A stretch of DNA of 64,000 nt. Origin: Bacteroidales bacterium (lineage in GTDB: Bacteria > Bacteroidota > Bacteroidia > Bacteroidales > WCHB1-69). How positions within the stretch are numbered: position 1 is the stretch's first letter; every line of letters starts with the position of its first letter. Positions 1 through 9,301 of the stretch are shown here, piece by piece. Made by a program: the position numbers and the translations under genes. The stretch covers positions 1 through 64,000 of the forward strand of contig JAFYAW010000041.1 of the NCBI GenBank assembly GCA_017540505.1. Direction: 5' to 3'. Under the pieces are notes generated by a model that was not told the origin of the DNA, did not search any database, and was given only the letters and a program-made list of their open reading frames with translations.

Positions 1-3000
1 AATCACAGGGTCGTACAGGCGGCCGTTCATGTTTATCACCTTCAGGTCGGCGTAATGCTCGTGGCCGGTAAAGCCGCGGTCGAAGCGAAAAGAGCGTATC
101 AGCGTAGAAGGGGCGTTCGTGGCAAACACCGTCCAGTTGGTATCTGCCTTCACGTTGCCCCATGGGTCGAAGTGTAACGCCCGCACCACCTGCTTGCCTG
201 CATTGGTGATGTGCGTGTAACTGCCCAAACGGTCGGGGTGTACGTAATAGAGGCTGTCCACCCCGTCGCGCCGCACACAGAGGGCGGCGAGGCCGTTGGG
301 CCCGTAGATGTAATGGTAGTCCCATTCCACGCCCCTCAAATCCGTTTCCCTCTCATAATTGGCACTGATATGGTAGCGGGTGCGAGCAATATGCCCACTG
401 TTTTTGAATACCGTCTTCGCACGTTGGTTGTCAGCTCCGTACTCCAACAGAATCTCCACATTCCCCTCCGCAATTCGTGAAGGCTGGCTCAAGAAATTGT
501 ACTCCGTTTCGCATTGGGAGGAAGAGATTGCCTCTGGAAAGTTGGTGGAGGGCATCACGGATGTCACCGCGTGCGGCTTTTCACTGTCATACTGGTAGGA
601 GCCTGCCAGCGTGTGGGTCAAAATATTACCCTGTAGGTCGTAGCCGGTGGAAAACGTCAAGGAGGTGCCGCTCAGCGTACCTTGCGTAAAGGATGTCAGC
701 CTGTCAAGATTGTCGTAGGTGAACGCCTCGTACTGGCTGTTGTGCTTGCGCTGCACAAGCCGCCCCATGTTATCATAACTGTAGCGGAAATTCTGGACGG
801 TGCTGTCAATCCCATAGAAGTCACCCATACCCGACATATACAACGGGTGTATAGAGAGTGGTCCTATCACAGGGGGATCAATGGGAGGGTCTGGAGGCCC
901 CGGCAGAGTGTCGGGTATTACTTCATAGTCTATTATATTTCCCGTGTTGATGCGGGTAAGCATACCTCTGCTGTCATATTCCCAATCCGTGGCAAGTCCG
1001 TTGCCGTATTCAATGCGGGTGGCATGGCCATACAAATTGTATCGTGGCACCCTTACCAACTGGACTTCGCTTCCGCACAGGGTTATGGCATTCAGTCTTC
1101 CGCTTTCTTCGTATCCGTATTTCACGGCAAATCCGTCGGGATATGCAAATGTGTCAAGTTGTCCAAAGGCATTATAAGTACAAATTTCCGTGTGGGCGGC
1201 CCCGTCCACATAGCGGGTGGTTTGCCGCAAGCGTCCCAGTTGATCATAGACATATTGTTCGGCAAGGGTGTCGTTTATCCGTATTGCGGAAGGCATTCCA
1301 CGTCCACGGTTGCTGTTCTCAAAATGGTCGTATGTATAACTAATGGAGCGAAGAATTTCATTGGTGTCGGCATACGTCTTTTGTGTGACACGTCCCAGTT
1401 TGTCGTATGAGAACTGGGTGGAAATTCCCCGTGCGTCAGTCTGTCGTACAATCTCCCCGAATGTATTATATCGGCAAACAACAGTGCCAGCGTCAGGATC
1501 GGTCATCTTCAGGCGATTCCCCTGCTGGTCAGTCCATGCAGAGGTGATGTTTCCACCTGTTGTCACATCCGTACGCAGGGTTGTGTGTCCGCCGCATGTA
1601 TCCAACGAGTATTGGTAGAAAATGGTTCCGCCCGGGTCCGATGCCGTGAGCAGCCTCCCGGCGGCATCGGAGGTCTTTACTGTGGTGGTTTGCCTCAGGT
1701 TGTCCGTTATGCTCACAGTACGAGCTGAATAGCTGTAGGAGAGGTCCGTATAGGGTCCGTGTTCAGAGGTGAGTCTGCCAAGGCTGTCGTACTGATAGGT
1801 ATGCCAAAGTTTGTCAACATCCGCCACGCCCACGGCATGAGGGGCTGATACACTGTCAACCAAACCCTTGGTGTTATAGCGAGTGTCGGTGTAAGAGTCG
1901 ATTTTCCGGGTTCGGATATTGCGTCCGAGCAGATCGTAATAGTGGTACTCGCGGGCCGATCCAGTGGTCTGTGCCACTGTATAATATAAGGCCTTGGGTA
2001 TGGATGACTGCGTGTACCATCGGCAGGCGTATGTGGTCATGGTGCTGTCCGGATGGCGTACAGTGTCCAACCGTCCCCACAAATCGTATGAGTAACTTGT
2101 TGTAAGTCCGTTCGCATCTGTTTTCATCAATACGAGGCCTGTTTTGGGGTCATATACGCTGGACACCGAATGGTTAAGAGGATTGGTGGCCTGCACCACG
2201 AAGCGCCCAGTGGGATCAAACGAAAGGCCGGTTGTGCGGCTCTGGCAGCCATCACCTGACAAGATTTCTGAAGTGGGATTGCCAAAAGCATCATAATTTC
2301 CATACTGTTTTATGAGCGTTTTGCCATCTGCGACTGATGTGCAGGTGGCAAGTTGTCCCAAGCTGTTGTGTATATACCGCTTTGTGCCAACCATCTGACG
2401 GGTACTGCCCGACATGTGGGAATACGTGACGACAGAATCCGGTAGGGTGACATTGCAGCCGTTGGGTGTCGTGATGGTAAGATAGGCATAGCGCACAGAA
2501 TCCGATGTTAGAGGTCCGATGGTGGCCATGTCGCGAACCTCCGTGGTGCTGCTCCATAAGCGTCCGTTTGCAAAATAGGAATTCCGTACAGAGGTGACAG
2601 TCTCATCCAAAAGACTGGTGGTGGTTGTAGAGGGTGTGATGAGTGTCCGGCGGTTGTAAGGCAGCAGATGGCATGCTGATTCGTATTCTGTCATTTGCAC
2701 GAGTCTGTCTCCGACATACGATTTTCTGCTTACCGGAAGAAGCACATCCTGCCATACATTATTTTCAGCTTTCACATTCGTCATCCTTACGCTATCGGTG
2801 GTGTAATGTGTCAGGTTTCGTATTACCATGTTACCAAAACCCAGCACCAGCCTTCTGCGCGGGCTGTAATAGGGTGTGGCGAAATCATAGCAGGTCCGAT
2901 GAAGGTCAGCAGACGTTTCGCCGGAGGTTGTAAGAGTGTCCACCACATCGAAGAACAGCGGGGCTTGGCTTATGAATGAAGCATAGCGATAAATCATTCC

Positions 3001-5142
3001 CCGTATTTCCCGGTAGTGCCATCGGGTGAAGGAACCGTCGCCATTGTCTGCCCGCACCATTTGTGGAGGCTGCTTATCCGCTTTGAAGTCGTAAATCATG
3101 ATCCCCTGGCTGGTTACTCCAAAATCTTTAAAGACCAAAAAGTCAAGATGATGGTTGTTGTCAAAATCACCGATGATGTGGTCATAATTCCCGTCAGCCA
3201 TTTCCGAACTGGTAAGTAAACAGGGATGGCTGAAATAATTGCTGCTTATAAAGTGTAATGAATCGTTGTAATAGCCTCTTCCCAAATGACATATTACTTT
3301 TAACCCATAATTGGGGGATTTCACAAAGGTCAGGATGTCGTCATATCCGTCTCCGTTTATGTCAGCCACGATAGGACTGAAGTTGGTATTCGTATGGTAC
3401 AGATACGTGTCGTGGGCAATGGCGGAAGTGAAACCGCGGCCCGTACCAAGAGAAATCCAATAGGACAGGCCGGGGTCTGGATTGCTTATGTCTCTGCACA
3501 ACAAATCGGAAATGCCGTCCCCGTTGAAATCGCCCGTTCCAATGAATTTATCCGGCAAATGATTCAGACGTCTTATCCGGCTGATTGTATTACTGTCAGG
3601 ATCACATTTGTAAATATACACATCCCGATGCTGCACCATGAATTCCATCTGTCGGTCACCATCGAAGTCAAGAATATGCACAGCCACATTATTATCAGTG
3701 TTTAAATAGATTGTCTTGAAAACACTCTTGTATGTTCCCAACAGTATGATTTTTGAGTCAAAATGGACCAGCAACTGATGGCAGTCGTTGCCGAAAAAGT
3801 CACCCGCATAAACATCATGTATGGCATTGGCCTGAATCTCTCCAGTGAACTCCTCCGTGTGAAATGAAGACCCCTCTTGTGAGACTTTAAATACATGGAT
3901 TTTTGATGTGGTAGGTTTTTGGTAAACAATAAGAAGCTCACTCTGCCCATTCCCGTCCACATCGGCGGCAATACATTTGTGGATCTGCCACCCATTCGGA
4001 ACGTCGGCAGTTTCCACATGCGCATATTGGAATGTGTTTCCCGTGTTTTGAAAAAAAACGCAATGACTTTCATCGTATTCCACAATGTCAACAAACCCGT
4101 CCATGTTGAAATCCAATGCAAGATGTCCTTTCCTGTTGTCGAAAACAGGGGTGACAATCAATGTGGTGTCGGGCATTCCAATTTCTTGAGTTTCCCAGTA
4201 TAATGATATGGGATTCAAGGTGCTTTGGCCGTCGGAGGCCGTAAGATGGATGTTCACTAAACGTTTGGGCGATTCTGAACTATATCCGAAACCATATCGG
4301 CGAACCAGTTCATACGCCCCGTTGTTTTTGTATTCCACACGAATTGAGGACAACAGCCTTTTCTGGCGGATTTCGTATCCGAAAACAAAACGTGAACTTA
4401 TATGGGATGTGGTGTCGTACTCGAAAGAAACACGGGCGTACGGAGACAAGCCTGCGCTGTTGTTTCCCGTATAGTCAATGTGTTCGATCCAAATCTCGTT
4501 GCCGCTGTGTCCGTATGTGTATGTCATATAATTGCCATTCCGGTCGGTTATCTTGCTGATATACCAACTGAATACAGTGTTTCCGAGTATATGCTTGGAA
4601 TTATCAGAGATACCATATTCAGCAATTGTTCCGTTATCGGAATAAACCTTGAAAAAATCAGGTCCATTCCCATGTTCACCATACGACACGGCGTAGGAAT
4701 AATCTTCAAATTCGGGGTAATAGGTTGTTCCATCCATGCCGCTTTGAGTTGGATCCATACAGATCAGCCTATTGCCATCCAAAGAAAACCGGTCTTTATA
4801 ATTTAAATTGACTTGTGAGGGTGAATGATCTAGAAAAATATTCTTTCCTACCCGGCTGATAACGGAAACACCTCCCAAATCGCATTGTGCCCCCAAGGCA
4901 CCGAATCCTGTCACACTGTTGAACATCACGTTAAGAGTCGGCTGCACACCTTCTGTTCCGGGGACCACCTCAATGGGAATGTTGTACGTAGCCGCACCAA
5001 AAGCTGACACGCCGGCTTTCCCAGGGATCACTCCCACAGGAAGACTTGTGTTTTGTGCCGACAACCCCGAAACCAGCATAAAACAAAATAAAAAAGCCTG
5101 GAAAGTCAGCTTATGTTTCAGTTCTGTTTTCTTTGTTTTCAT
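1..5142 (-). CDS. RHS/YD-repeat protein with SpvB-like N-terminus, partial (C-terminus off the left edge)
   Basis: Frame is open from the ATG at 5142 to base 1 (1714 codons), with no stop in the stretches I translated. A signal peptide ends at about residue 30 (LVSGLSAQ). Residues ~35-330 resemble the SpvB/Tc-toxin N-terminal domain (GAATYNIPIEV, then an SxSGFGALG-like turn). Residues ~335-800 hold FG-GAP/VCBS calcium loops, e.g. INGDGYDDIL near residue 595. YD repeats follow, e.g. TYQYDSLGRLTSE near residue 1115. The last residues before the edge (~1685-1714) are a textbook RHS-core match: RGFTGHEH, then INMNGRLYDP. In known RHS and Tc proteins the YD shell encloses a variable C-terminal toxin released after the core. 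That toxin tip, and any immunity gene, would lie just outside the window, so a toxin role is inference. It starts 3 bp after the small T9SS-tailed gene, so the two are probably co-transcribed. Confidence 0.9.
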   Translation of the reverse strand, partial: MKTKKTELKHKLTFQAFLFCFMLVSGLSAQNTSLPVGVIPGKAGVSAFGAATYNIPIEVVPGTEGVQPTLNVMFNSVTGFGALGAQCDLGGVSVISRVGKNIFLDHSPSQVNLNYKDRFSLDGNRLICMDPTQSGMDGTTYYPEFEDYSYAVSYGEHGNGPDFFKVYSDNGTIAEYGISDNSKHILGNTVFSWYISKITDRNGNYMTYTYGHSGNEIWIEHIDYTGNNSAGLSPYARVSFEYDTTSHISSRFVFGYEIRQKRLLSSIRVEYKNNGAYELVRRYGFGYSSESPKRLVNIHLTASDGQSTLNPISLYWETQEIGMPDTTLIVTPVFDNRKGHLALDFNMDGFVDIVEYDESHCVFFQNTGNTFQYAHVETADVPNGWQIHKCIAADVDGNGQSELLIVYQKPTTSKIHVFKVSQEGSSFHTEEFTGEIQANAIHDVYAGDFFGNDCHQLLVHFDSKIILLGTYKSVFKTIYLNTDNNVAVHILDFDGDRQMEFMVQHRDVYIYKCDPDSNTISRIRRLNHLPDKFIGTGDFNGDGISDLLCRDISNPDPGLSYWISLGTGRGFTSAIAHDTYLYHTNTNFSPIVADINGDGYDDILTFVKSPNYGLKVICHLGRGYYNDSLHFISSNYFSHPCLLTSSEMADGNYDHIIGDFDNNHHLDFLVFKDFGVTSQGIMIYDFKADKQPPQMVRADNGDGSFTRWHYREIRGMIYRYASFISQAPLFFDVVDTLTTSGETSADLHRTCYDFATPYYSPRRRLVLGFGNMVIRNLTHYTTDSVRMTNVKAENNVWQDVLLPVSRKSYVGDRLVQMTEYESACHLLPYNRRTLITPSTTTTSLLDETVTSVRNSYFANGRLWSSTTEVRDMATIGPLTSDSVRYAYLTITTPNGCNVTLPDSVVTYSHMSGSTRQMVGTKRYIHNSLGQLATCTSVADGKTLIKQYGNYDAFGNPTSEILSGDGCQSRTTGLSFDPTGRFVVQATNPLNHSVSSVYDPKTGLVLMKTDANGLTTSYSYDLWGRLDTVRHPDSTMTTYACRWYTQSSIPKALYYTVAQTTGSAREYHYYDLLGRNIRTRKIDSYTDTRYNTKGLVDSVSAPHAVGVADVDKLWHTYQYDSLGRLTSEHGPYTDLSYSYSARTVSITDNLRQTTTVKTSDAAGRLLTASDPGGTIFYQYSLDTCGGHTTLRTDVTTGGNITSAWTDQQGNRLKMTDPDAGTVVCRYNTFGEIVRQTDARGISTQFSYDKLGRVTQKTYADTNEILRSISYTYDHFENSNRGRGMPSAIRINDTLAEQYVYDQLGRLRQTTRYVDGAAHTEICTYNAFGQLDTFAYPDGFAVKYGYEESGRLNAITLCGSEVQLVRVPRYNLYGHATRIEYGNGLATDWEYDSRGMLTRINTGNIIDYEVIPDTLPGPPDPPIDPPVIGPLSIHPLYMSGMGDFYGIDSTVQNFRYSYDNMGRLVQRKHNSQYEAFTYDNLDRLTSFTQGTLSGTSLTFSTGYDLQGNILTHTLAGSYQYDSEKPHAVTSVMPSTNFPEAISSSQCETEYNFLSQPSRIAEGNVEILLEYGADNQRAKTVFKNSGHIARTRYHISANYERETDLRGVEWDYHYIYGPNGLAALCVRRDGVDSLYYVHPDRLGSYTHITNAGKQVVRALHFDPWGNVKADTNWTVFATNAPSTLIRSFRFDRGFTGHEHYADLKVINMNGRLYDPVI

Positions 5143-5145
5143 AGT

Positions 5146-5607
5146 CTAAAGTTTAATGATTTTCCATGTTTCGGAATCGTTATCCAATGTTATACGAATC
5201 AAGTAGGTTCCGCCCGGCAACGAAGACAAATCCATTTTCGTGTTTTGAGACAGATTCCCTTCAAGCAGAATTTTTCCTGACAGTGAAAAAACACGATAGT
5301 AGCCGTTTCCCAGAGGTCTGTCGAACATCAGGGTCAACATCCCGGATGTTGGGTTGGGAAAAATCCGGACATCTTGTTTGCACACATTGTCGGAAAAGAT
5401 ATTGGGATCCTCCATCTTACAATATTCTCTTTCTCTATTGTATGCCGTGTCGGGTGTCGTGGTTTCAAGACTACGCATCGTGATTGTTTTACGCAACACG
5501 CGGTTCCCCGACGCATCGTAGTCATACGTGCGGGCAAGCGGAGCTTGGGCGAGTAAAGCACTTGCTATAAATAAGCAAATTAATAGAAGAACATACTTTT
5601 TTTTCAT
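5146..5607 (-). CDS. Small secreted protein with one YD motif and a T9SS type A sorting domain
   Basis: A 153-residue protein. Residues 1-20 are a signal peptide (MKKKYVLLLICLFIASALLA). Residues ~24-40 carry a single YD-type motif (RTYDYDASGNRVLRK). Residues ~80-153 form a type A C-terminal sorting domain (FPNPTSGMLTL, then GTYLIRI, ending KIIKL), the signal by which T9SS substrates cross the outer membrane. It lies 3 bp upstream of the giant RHS gene on the same strand and behind its own TATCTTTG promoter. The shared YD motif suggests it partners the RHS protein, perhaps as a shell-closing or surface-anchoring piece, but that is inference. No enzyme domain is visible. Confidence 0.8.
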   Translation of the reverse strand: MKKKYVLLLICLFIASALLAQAPLARTYDYDASGNRVLRKTITMRSLETTTPDTAYNREREYCKMEDPNIFSDNVCKQDVRIFPNPTSGMLTLMFDRPLGNGYYRVFSLSGKILLEGNLSQNTKMDLSSLPGGTYLIRITLDNDSETWKIIKL

Positions 5608-5628
5608 AGTGATTGTTTTTTACGGCTG

Positions 5629-5636
5629 CAAAGATA
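5629..5636 (-). promoter_or_regulatory. Bacteroidota -7 promoter element (TATCTTTG)
   Basis: TATCTTTG on the minus strand, 22 bp before the ATG at 5607. It matches the Bacteroidota consensus TAnnTTTG and would give a very short leader for the RHS operon, separating it from the FISUMP gene upstream. Confidence 0.6.
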
Positions 5637-5697
5637 GTATAAAAATTGGGAAAAGAATCCTCTTTGCGAAAAATGGCTGACGGCTGTCGTGTCCCCA

Positions 5698-7458
5698 TTA
5701 GTCCATTACACACCGCACCGGATACGCTTCGGCGGCGTTATCCGGCTGGGCGGGGAGCAGTGAGTCGCTGTCGGTGCGCAATGCGCGGATCGGGCCCACT
5801 TTGCCGTCCGACACATGGCACCAGAAGCCCGTCTCTCTGCCGAATCCCGTGTAAGTTCCATTGTAGTTGCCGGTTGGCAAGGCCGAGAATCCTGATGCGT
5901 TGTTATCTTTAGGGTTGTTGCCTATGGCGCAATCCTTGTCGGAGGCCCGCCATACGCGCGCGGCCGCGATTGACTTGCCGATACGCCCGTTCTGCCCGCC
6001 GCAGACATATTCGTCATAGCTGGCTAAATAGAGGGCCAACAGGTCCCATTCGGCGCTGTTGGGCAGATGCCATCCTTCCGGGCAGATGCCGCGCCCGAGA
6101 GTGTCTTTCTGCTGCAGAATCCAGGTCTGCCCCGAGGCGGCCTTCCAGTTGTAGAGATAGCCGTAGGCACGCACGGTGGCCGTGTCGCCGCCGGGACAGT
6201 ACCGGTAGGCGATGTTGCTGTCGGCATGCCGTCCCTGCAGAATCCGGTGCCCCCATGGGTCGGTGGTTGAACGGAGATTCTCTGCCATCCAGCATTGGCT
6301 GCCGATGGTCACAGTGTGATAGACGTTGTGGTCCGCGTCGGTGACTTTCAACTTGCCGCAAGGCTTCGGCTCAGACGACTGTGCGTCAAGGGTGTCCGCT
6401 GTTTCTTCTTCCGCTGGAAACAAACCCTCTTTCAAAAGATCTTCGGCTGAAATGGCATCGGATTTTGTTTCAACCGTTTCGTTAGTTGTACTTTGTGATG
6501 TGTTTGTTTCAGTGGTACTTGCCTGCTCTGTATTCTTGTTGACGGAAGCAAGGTCTTCGGTTGCAGGAGTGGCAGTGGTCGCTTTTTTCTCCTGTGTGTC
6601 GGGGAGGTCTTCGTCGTCAAGGCTTTCTATGGACCGGTTCTCGGCGAACAATATGTCCGGCAGGGCTGAACTCGTGTTCCGGCCCCCATACTCAGGGGTT
6701 GCGGTGATGGGGACCAGACTGCGTGTCAGGGCACTTTCGGTATGCTTCTCTTTTTTCGGCATGTTTTTCTTCCCCTTTTTGTCCACTAAGCAAAATCCAG
6801 CTCCCACCTTGGCTCCGATGTAGAGGTTGTCGCGGAAGGATCCTTCCTGAATCGAGTAGTGTAGCACGGCCTCTGCGGATAGTACGAAGCCTGTGATATG
6901 GAACATGAAGCCACTGGCCACCACCGGGCCGTATCCGCGCTCCGTTTGCTGGTTGCGCCACACGTGATCCCTGCACAGATAGTTGGTCGTACGGTAGTTC
7001 ATACCGATTCCAAAATGGAATGACATGGGTTTCCAATAACGTCCGGTAAGGCCCAACATCCCTTCAAAATAGGAGTTCCGCACATCCATCGGGTCTGTCA
7101 GCTGCTCGGTGTTTCCGGCGCGGAAGGTGCCTGGGAACCAGAAGTTGCTCATCAGGCTCAGGTACCATCCCGACTTCCGCATCGTACCGATTTTAAGACC
7201 GTAAGAGAAATTGTGAATGTCGAAAAAGCCGATCTCCTTCGTAAGAGGCAGCGTCTGCACATTCAGGGTTAAGAATGTGGAATGACGTATCGGTTTGCTT
7301 TTCTTTTCCACCGGTTTGATGGCGGAAGGGTTAGAGGTCTCCGTCAAGGTCGGGGTGATGGGTGCTGGCTGGAAGGAAAGCTGTGCCTTTGCCGGATTGG
7401 TGAAGACGGCACCTTGGCAAAGCAGCACTACGGATAGTATGATGTTTTTGATTTTCAT
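5698..7458 (-). CDS. Beta-rich module fused to a C-terminal FISUMP domain, exported
   Basis: 586 residues. Residues 1-25 are a signal peptide (ending PAKAQ). Residues ~59-224 form a beta-rich module that recurs in the protein at 18069-19226: shared landmarks are STFxTLN, YGxKIGxM, GWYxxxMxNF, MSxxFGxGxxYRT, FxFxIxGFxxSxE and GFCL. A low-complexity acidic/Thr linker spans ~240-365. Residues ~368-586 are a FISUMP domain (TDADHNVYHTVTIGSQCWM, then YGYLYNWKA, ICPEGWHLP, ending YPVRC), a family named from Fibrobacter succinogenes and common on bacterial surfaces. The start is 19 bp after the caspase stop, so it is the last gene of that operon. The module may be a membrane barrel or an adhesive beta-sandwich; I cannot tell which. 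Confidence 0.8.
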   Translation of the reverse strand: MKIKNIILSVVLLCQGAVFTNPAKAQLSFQPAPITPTLTETSNPSAIKPVEKKSKPIRHSTFLTLNVQTLPLTKEIGFFDIHNFSYGLKIGTMRKSGWYLSLMSNFWFPGTFRAGNTEQLTDPMDVRNSYFEGMLGLTGRYWKPMSFHFGIGMNYRTTNYLCRDHVWRNQQTERGYGPVVASGFMFHITGFVLSAEAVLHYSIQEGSFRDNLYIGAKVGAGFCLVDKKGKKNMPKKEKHTESALTRSLVPITATPEYGGRNTSSALPDILFAENRSIESLDDEDLPDTQEKKATTATPATEDLASVNKNTEQASTTETNTSQSTTNETVETKSDAISAEDLLKEGLFPAEEETADTLDAQSSEPKPCGKLKVTDADHNVYHTVTIGSQCWMAENLRSTTDPWGHRILQGRHADSNIAYRYCPGGDTATVRAYGYLYNWKAASGQTWILQQKDTLGRGICPEGWHLPNSAEWDLLALYLASYDEYVCGGQNGRIGKSIAAARVWRASDKDCAIGNNPKDNNASGFSALPTGNYNGTYTGFGRETGFWCHVSDGKVGPIRALRTDSDSLLPAQPDNAAEAYPVRCVMD

Positions 7459-7477
7459 ATCGTTAGGATTGAATGGT

Positions 7478-9301
7478 TTATTGGCCTTCGGGAACTAAGA
7501 TGGACAGGCGGCGGATGGCTTTGTCGTAGCCTTTGGCGGCAGCTTTCTTGCACCACGCGATGGCGGTCTCCTTGTTTGGATCCACGCCATAGCCTTTTTC
7601 ATAGCAGAGGGCAAGGGCGTATTCCGCTTCAGCCATGCCTTTTTCGGCGGCTGTCTTGTAGTGTTTGAAGGCCTCCGAGTAGTTCTGGTCGGTGCCTTCG
7701 CCGTAGAAGTAGCAGCGGCCCAGATAGTAATGGGATTCCAGATGGTCCTGCTCGCTGGCTGCCTTGAACCAGCGGAAGGCTTCGGTGCGGTATGGCACCT
7801 GCAACCCGTCAATGCCATCGTAGTAGCCCCGCCCGAGCTCATATTGGGCGTTCACCACTCCCGATTCCGCTGCGGAACGCATCCATTCCAAACCCTCTGC
7901 CGGTTTCGAGAGGCTTCCAGTGGCGTTCAGGTAGATGAATCCGAGATTGTATTGCGCGTTCCCGTTGCCCCCCTTGGCGGCCAGCTCATACCAATGGACG
8001 GCCTCTTCCAAGTTGTTCTTGTCCAAGAAGTAATAGGTGCCCAATTTGTTCTCGGCCTCCGTATGTCCCTGGTTGGCGGCCTTGGTGTACCATTTGTACG
8101 CGTCGGCCCGGTTGGTGTCGCAGAACTGCGATCCGAATTCGTATGCCATGCCAAGCTCATACTGGGCTTCGCGGTCGCCCTGCTCGGCCAGCTGCACGCG
8201 TGAGTCGAATGCCTTCTTGGCTTCGGCGCGGGCCTGTTCGGGTGTAAGCACTTCGTACTGGTTCTGCCCGTTGATGTAAACGGTTTTGAGCAGGTTGTTG
8301 AAGATGGTGGGTACCTGGATGGCTGAGGTGCTTTGGATGACTTGGCTTTTCACTTCGGAGAAGAGCTCGTCCACGGAGCTTTTGTCTTTTTTCAGGGCGG
8401 CCACCAGAGCGTTGGCATACGGGCCGTAGGGCAGGTCGTCGTTGATCATGTCCTGGGCTACGGAGCCGGCCTGCGTGGAGTAGGCCAGAAGCATGCCAAG
8501 GGGTGGTGCCAGCGGGATGAGGCCGTCAGTGAGTCCGCGCGTCCAGTTCAACTTCTCGTTGCGGCACGCATCCAGCACCACGATGGTGTTGGCACAGTTG
8601 GCGTCCGCCAGCTTGGAAACCAGCCAACGTCCGTCAATACAGGTGCTCAAGTCACCCTTGCTGTTCAGTTTCGCATCCACCGGTAGCAGGTAGTTGTTGC
8701 CGTCGTCCCCCTGCAGGCCGTGTCCGGAATAGTAGAAGAGGGCCATTTTATACCCGTTGCCTACGGCTTTCTTCCGGAACAGCTCCACAGCGTTGGCCAT
8801 ATCCTCCCCCGTACCATCGTACAGGCTGTAAACGTCGAAACCTAATTGCTGCAGTTCAGTGCTTACGGCGTGGGCATCGTTGATGGCGTTTCTCAATTGC
8901 GTGTTGTTCTGATAGTTGGAATTGCCTATGACCAGGGCGATTCTCTTTTCAGTGAAATTCTCCTTGTTTTTCCCAATCAAATTCTGCCAGATCTCACCGT
9001 CGCGGCTCGACATCTTGTTGAGACGGAGCACATAGTCCTTGAGCGTGCGGGTGTTTTTGGCGTTCATGGCATCGCTGGAGATGTAGAACGTTTTTTGTGT
9101 GGACTGGTTCTGCGCCCATAGGAAATGGTAGCCTCCCGGCCAGCGGATGTTGTCCGCATCGTTGAATACGGAACCCTTCTGACACCATCGGTTGCCTATT
9201 TTGATGGAGTCGCAGCTCATTTTCAATATCTTATAATCGGTGGCTCCGGCATTAAGCAGCAGGAGCAGCATCCAAACCAGAAGTGTGGCTTTTCTTTTCA
9301 T
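7478..9301 (-). CDS. Caspase-fold (C14) protease with C-terminal Sel1 repeats
   Basis: 607 residues with an N-terminal signal peptide or membrane anchor (residues ~5-20), so the protease probably acts outside the cytoplasm. Residues ~118-340 are a caspase p20-like domain: IALVIGNSNY begins the fold, the catalytic His is H194 in YYSGHG and the catalytic Cys is C246 in VVLDACRNE. From about residue 360 there are about six Sel1-type TPR repeats (e.g. YELGMAYEFG, YKWYTKAANQG), a scaffold for protein contacts. Both catalytic residues are present, so it is probably active. It overlaps the CHASE2-like gene by 50 bp and is followed after 19 bp by the FISUMP gene, implying translational coupling. Substrates are unknown. 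Bacterial metacaspase-like enzymes usually cut after Arg/Lys, but specificity cannot be read here. Confidence 0.88.
   Translation of the reverse strand: MKRKATLLVWMLLLLLNAGATDYKILKMSCDSIKIGNRWCQKGSVFNDADNIRWPGGYHFLWAQNQSTQKTFYISSDAMNAKNTRTLKDYVLRLNKMSSRDGEIWQNLIGKNKENFTEKRIALVIGNSNYQNNTQLRNAINDAHAVSTELQQLGFDVYSLYDGTGEDMANAVELFRKKAVGNGYKMALFYYSGHGLQGDDGNNYLLPVDAKLNSKGDLSTCIDGRWLVSKLADANCANTIVVLDACRNEKLNWTRGLTDGLIPLAPPLGMLLAYSTQAGSVAQDMINDDLPYGPYANALVAALKKDKSSVDELFSEVKSQVIQSTSAIQVPTIFNNLLKTVYINGQNQYEVLTPEQARAEAKKAFDSRVQLAEQGDREAQYELGMAYEFGSQFCDTNRADAYKWYTKAANQGHTEAENKLGTYYFLDKNNLEEAVHWYELAAKGGNGNAQYNLGFIYLNATGSLSKPAEGLEWMRSAAESGVVNAQYELGRGYYDGIDGLQVPYRTEAFRWFKAASEQDHLESHYYLGRCYFYGEGTDQNYSEAFKHYKTAAEKGMAEAEYALALCYEKGYGVDPNKETAIAWCKKAAAKGYDKAIRRLSILVPEGQ

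Noticed and set aside
1..5140. Absence of any long complete minus-strand frame, which could suggest a decayed RHS gene
   Set aside because: The frame starting at 5142 is divisible to base 1 and reads sensible SpvB, FG-GAP, YD and RHS-core sequence wherever I checked it; it is simply cut by the window edge.
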